Positions 62,023-64,000 of a DNA stretch of 64,000 nucleotides are shown here, in pieces; positions within the stretch are counted from its first letter, which is position 1, and each line of letters starts with the position of its first letter. The position numbers were made by a program, and so were the translations under genes. The notes under the pieces were generated by a model. The model worked only from the letters and a program-made list of their open reading frames with translations, ran no database searches and was not told where the DNA came from. This stretch comes from Oopsacas minuta (taxonomy: Eukaryota > Porifera > Hexactinellida > Lyssacinosida > Leucopsacidae), in NCBI GenBank assembly GCA_024704765.1, contig JAKMXF010000343.1:124001-188000 (forward strand), in the 5' to 3' direction.

Positions 62023-62401
62023 GTATTTATTAAATGTATTCTCTTAATATTTTTGGCCTTAAAGTTGGGCTGATTAATGGCTAATGTATTATATTATCAA
62101 ACAGATACAGTAGACTCCGTTCACTTCTGGATCAGGCAGGCCATTTTGACCCGATTTCTTATAGCTATTTACATTTTTTAGCCACTATACAGGAATTATG
62201 GAAAATATTCGGTATTTGTTGGCTATTGTTGGCTATTATATGCAGGAATAGGAAAATATTTATGTTATTTTCATTTAAAATTAGAAATCCAGGGAATAGG
62301 TCGGTGAGTATGAATTTGATACTATTTGTATGGTGTTTCTGGCCTTCAAAAGTTGTACAATAATTACCTGTGTATTAATTCCAAGAAGTAAATGCACTAA
62401 A

Positions 62402-62523
62402 ATCCAGTCAACTTCAGTTATATCTAACACAGATATACTGAAATACCCGTTTATATGTAAGTCTGAAATTGTGCTAATATCGAGGTAATTATCGCGTTTC
62501 TTGAATAACAGAAGTTGACTGTA
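62402..62523. mobile_element. Family-1 MITE
   Basis: CCAGTCAACTTCAGTTATAT ... AATAACAGAAGTTGACTGTA; both ends recognisable, interior shortened. It lies in the gap 62023-62598 (TTC23 to UBE3A); no gene seen there. Confidence 0.8.
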
Positions 62524-62598
62524 TTTCAATATTCCTGAAGCCGGTGTGTATCAATATTGCATGTACTATATACACTATTTGTTTGGTATTTAGATAGT

Positions 62599-63550
62599 AT
62601 GGATATTACTAGTGTTACAAATGATGCAGTATCTAGTAATGATAAAGTTTTGAAAGATGAAACAAAGAGGTAACAATTTAATTCTTATGATTATTTACTG
62701 AAAATATATTTAGCATATGGTGGAACCTGCATTACCCACACCTGTATAATCCGTTAGACCTCTATAATCTCGCTTCTTACCTGTATGTGACAGCTATTAT
62801 TCGAGTTAATCTTGCGTGTACGCTTTCATATCCAATAATTACCATATATGGTAGTGTCTTCCTATCAGCAAAAGCAATTCCAAATTTTTCACGTACATTG
62901 AGTGCATTTTGGTATTTTTAAATAGTCGCATAATAGCAAATTCGCGTATTAGCAAATACGAATTGCTAATAGGCGAACATCACTGCAATATGTATGTATA
63001 TTCAATAGGAAATCAGCTACTAAGCTTCAAATACAGAATTACTTCATAATGCTGACGCAAGGCTGTGGTGATCATCTATGTACCAACTCAAATTGCGTTA
63101 CAGCTAATCCTGATAGCAAGCTCTCTCCTAACGAGGCAGCAATTAAGTCTATTACCCTTTTCAAAGCAAAATCTCCTCTCTGTCAGAAGTATAAGACAGC
63201 TGGGAGAGTTCGAGCTGGTGGCCTTAAGAATAGAGTTAACCATCCAAGAGTGTAAGATTATAACTTTTAAATAACTACAGTAGAACTCACATAAGACCCG
63301 ATGGGAAACATAAATGAGTGCGAGTTGAGAATATGTTTCGAGTAAAGTTCATATTAATTAGCCGAGTTCTGCTGTATATAGATTTTCATATTGATACCAT
63401 TTCTTGTGTATGAATTCCAACATATAATTGATTAGAAATATTATTCATTTCTGTTTTAGAATGCAAGAAACTCCCATTGATATGGAGATTGATGGACGTT
63501 CTACTAATTCACTTCCTACTAATTCTACTGCTAGTCAGAATGATCCATTT
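62599..63550 (+). CDS. UBE3A: UBE3A-like HECT ubiquitin ligase, 5' exons only
   Basis: Three in-phase exons: 62599-62669 (MDITSVTNDAVSS), 63009-63251 and 63460-63550. Exon 2 encodes the AZUL zinc-binding domain specific to UBE3A: IQNYFIMLTQGCGDHLCTNS, NCV, PNEAAIKSITLFKAKSPLCQ. Human UBE3A has the same spacing (LTEGCGNEACTN...C, AAIKALELYK, LCDP). Exon 3 is low-complexity Ser/Thr/Asn and ends at a donor at 63551, so the HECT part must lie beyond the window if the gene is complete. Family role: E3 ligase whose AZUL domain docks on proteasome subunit PSMD4/Rpn10. Confidence 0.8.
62925..62990. mobile_element. Family-4 MITE in UBE3A intron 1
   Basis: GCATAATAGCAAATTCGCGT and AATTGCTAATAGGCGAACAT with CACTGCA end; same motif set as 37520-37612 and the CGAACATCACTGTA fragment near 41955. 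Confidence 0.5.
63276..63376. mobile_element. Family-3 MITE in UBE3A intron 2
   Basis: TACAGTAGAACTCACATAAG ... TAGCCGAGTTCTGCTGTA; 101 bases with inverted ends. Confidence 0.75.
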
Positions 63551-63604
63551 GTAAGTAACACCTTTAAGAAATTTGCTAACTGGGCCACTCAACCCCCTTT
63601 TATT

Positions 63605-63725
63605 GAACACAGATTTGTCGAAATACCCGAATAATTCGATTGTACAAATATAGTCCCAAAACCTTCAAAATAATATATATTTTATCGGTCATATCGAAGG
63701 AATTTTCCTGGTCCCTTGAGCTTCG
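63605..63725. mobile_element. Family-1 MITE, degraded
   Basis: CAAATATAGTCCCAAAACCT, GGTCATATCGAAGGAATTTT and TGGTCCCTTGAGCTTCGATT; ends eroded. Confidence 0.65.
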
Positions 63726-63772
63726 ATTATTGTATAATAATATAATATCAACAGTAACATACAAATAAATAA

Positions 63773-64000
63773 TTAGAAACATTGCAATGAATAGTTAGAA
63801 TTATCAGATAGAACAAAAATAATTCCTAATTTAGAGATATCAATACCACATGGATAGATGAACTCTCCTTTCTTCTTTCCCTCACGTCCTATGGAGTGAA
63901 TAAGTTTTCCTGATTGTGTGAATATCTTGATACAGTGGTTATTAGTATCGCTTATGATAATATTACTAGCTAGGTCTAAACAGAAGAATCGTGGAAGACA
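63773..64000 (-). CDS. NHL-repeat protein, C-terminal part (5' outside window)
   Basis: 75 residues plus stop, read from the window edge. NHL blade sequence: FFCLDLASNIIISDTNNHCI, KIFTQSGKLIHSIGREGKKK and GEFIYPCGIDISKLGIIFVL, close to canonical TRIM2/3/71-type blades (GxFxxPxGI). It lies on the opposite strand inside what appears to be UBE3A intron 3. Fourth NHL gene of the window. Confidence 0.8.
   Translation of the reverse strand, partial: CLPRFFCLDLASNIIISDTNNHCIKIFTQSGKLIHSIGREGKKKGEFIYPCGIDISKLGIIFVLSDNSNYSLQCF

Overview
This is animal nuclear DNA: AT-rich, GT-AG introns of roughly 65 to 1,700 bases, the standard code, and metazoan gene families (TRAF-type zinc-finger/MATH proteins, TRIM-like NHL proteins, ZNFX1, CLN8, UBE3A, ciliary B9D1 and TTC23). 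Gene density is high (about 30 genes or gene remnants in 64 kb) and many genes have one exon, so the genome is compact. Expanded TRAF-like and NHL families would suit a sponge or another early-branching invertebrate, but the sequence alone does not prove the taxon.

Layout. 1-26.5 kb is an accessory, probably immune-related region. Four TRAF-like genes lie in tandem on the plus strand (1-6.3 kb; two decayed). Next come a second-subfamily TRAF-like gene, a long ZNFX1-type NFX1-zinc-finger helicase (8.5-13.6 kb), a truncated second-subfamily copy on the minus strand, and a 13-exon mitochondrial AAA protease (AFG3L2, minus, 15.4-20.1 kb). Four more TRAF-like copies follow on the minus strand (20.5-26.5 kb). 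The two TRAF arrays are an inverted duplication that includes the intergenic DNA. One minus-strand copy has a 5' end shared with the ZNFX1 gene.

27-41 kb is mostly conserved genes: B9D1, CLN8, DOHH (with an NHL gene inside its second intron), TRAPPC1, RNF25, a ZDHHC9/14/18-type palmitoyltransferase and a DOMON plus cytochrome-b561-like membrane protein. 42-47 kb holds an NHL protein, a secreted discoidin-like protein and a clan-CD (caspase/legumain-fold) peptidase-like protein. 47.5-64 kb holds a coiled-coil protein, RPF1, EIF3M, another NHL protein, RPL21, GFPT, TTC23, the 5' end of a UBE3A (AZUL domain) gene and, on the other strand, the 3' end of a further NHL gene.

The non-coding DNA is full of short palindromic non-autonomous DNA transposons (MITEs). 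About 20 copies belong to one pogo/Tigger-like family with ends starting ACAGTCAACTCC; several other families and hAT-like elements are present. Several elements end within a few bases of 3' splice sites. Single-base indels break frames in otherwise well-preserved genes (ZNFX1, AFG3L2, one TRAF copy), so some apparent damage may be residual assembly error. I found no transposase gene, CRISPR array, rRNA or convincing tRNA. Product names rest on recalled family sequences, not on a search.
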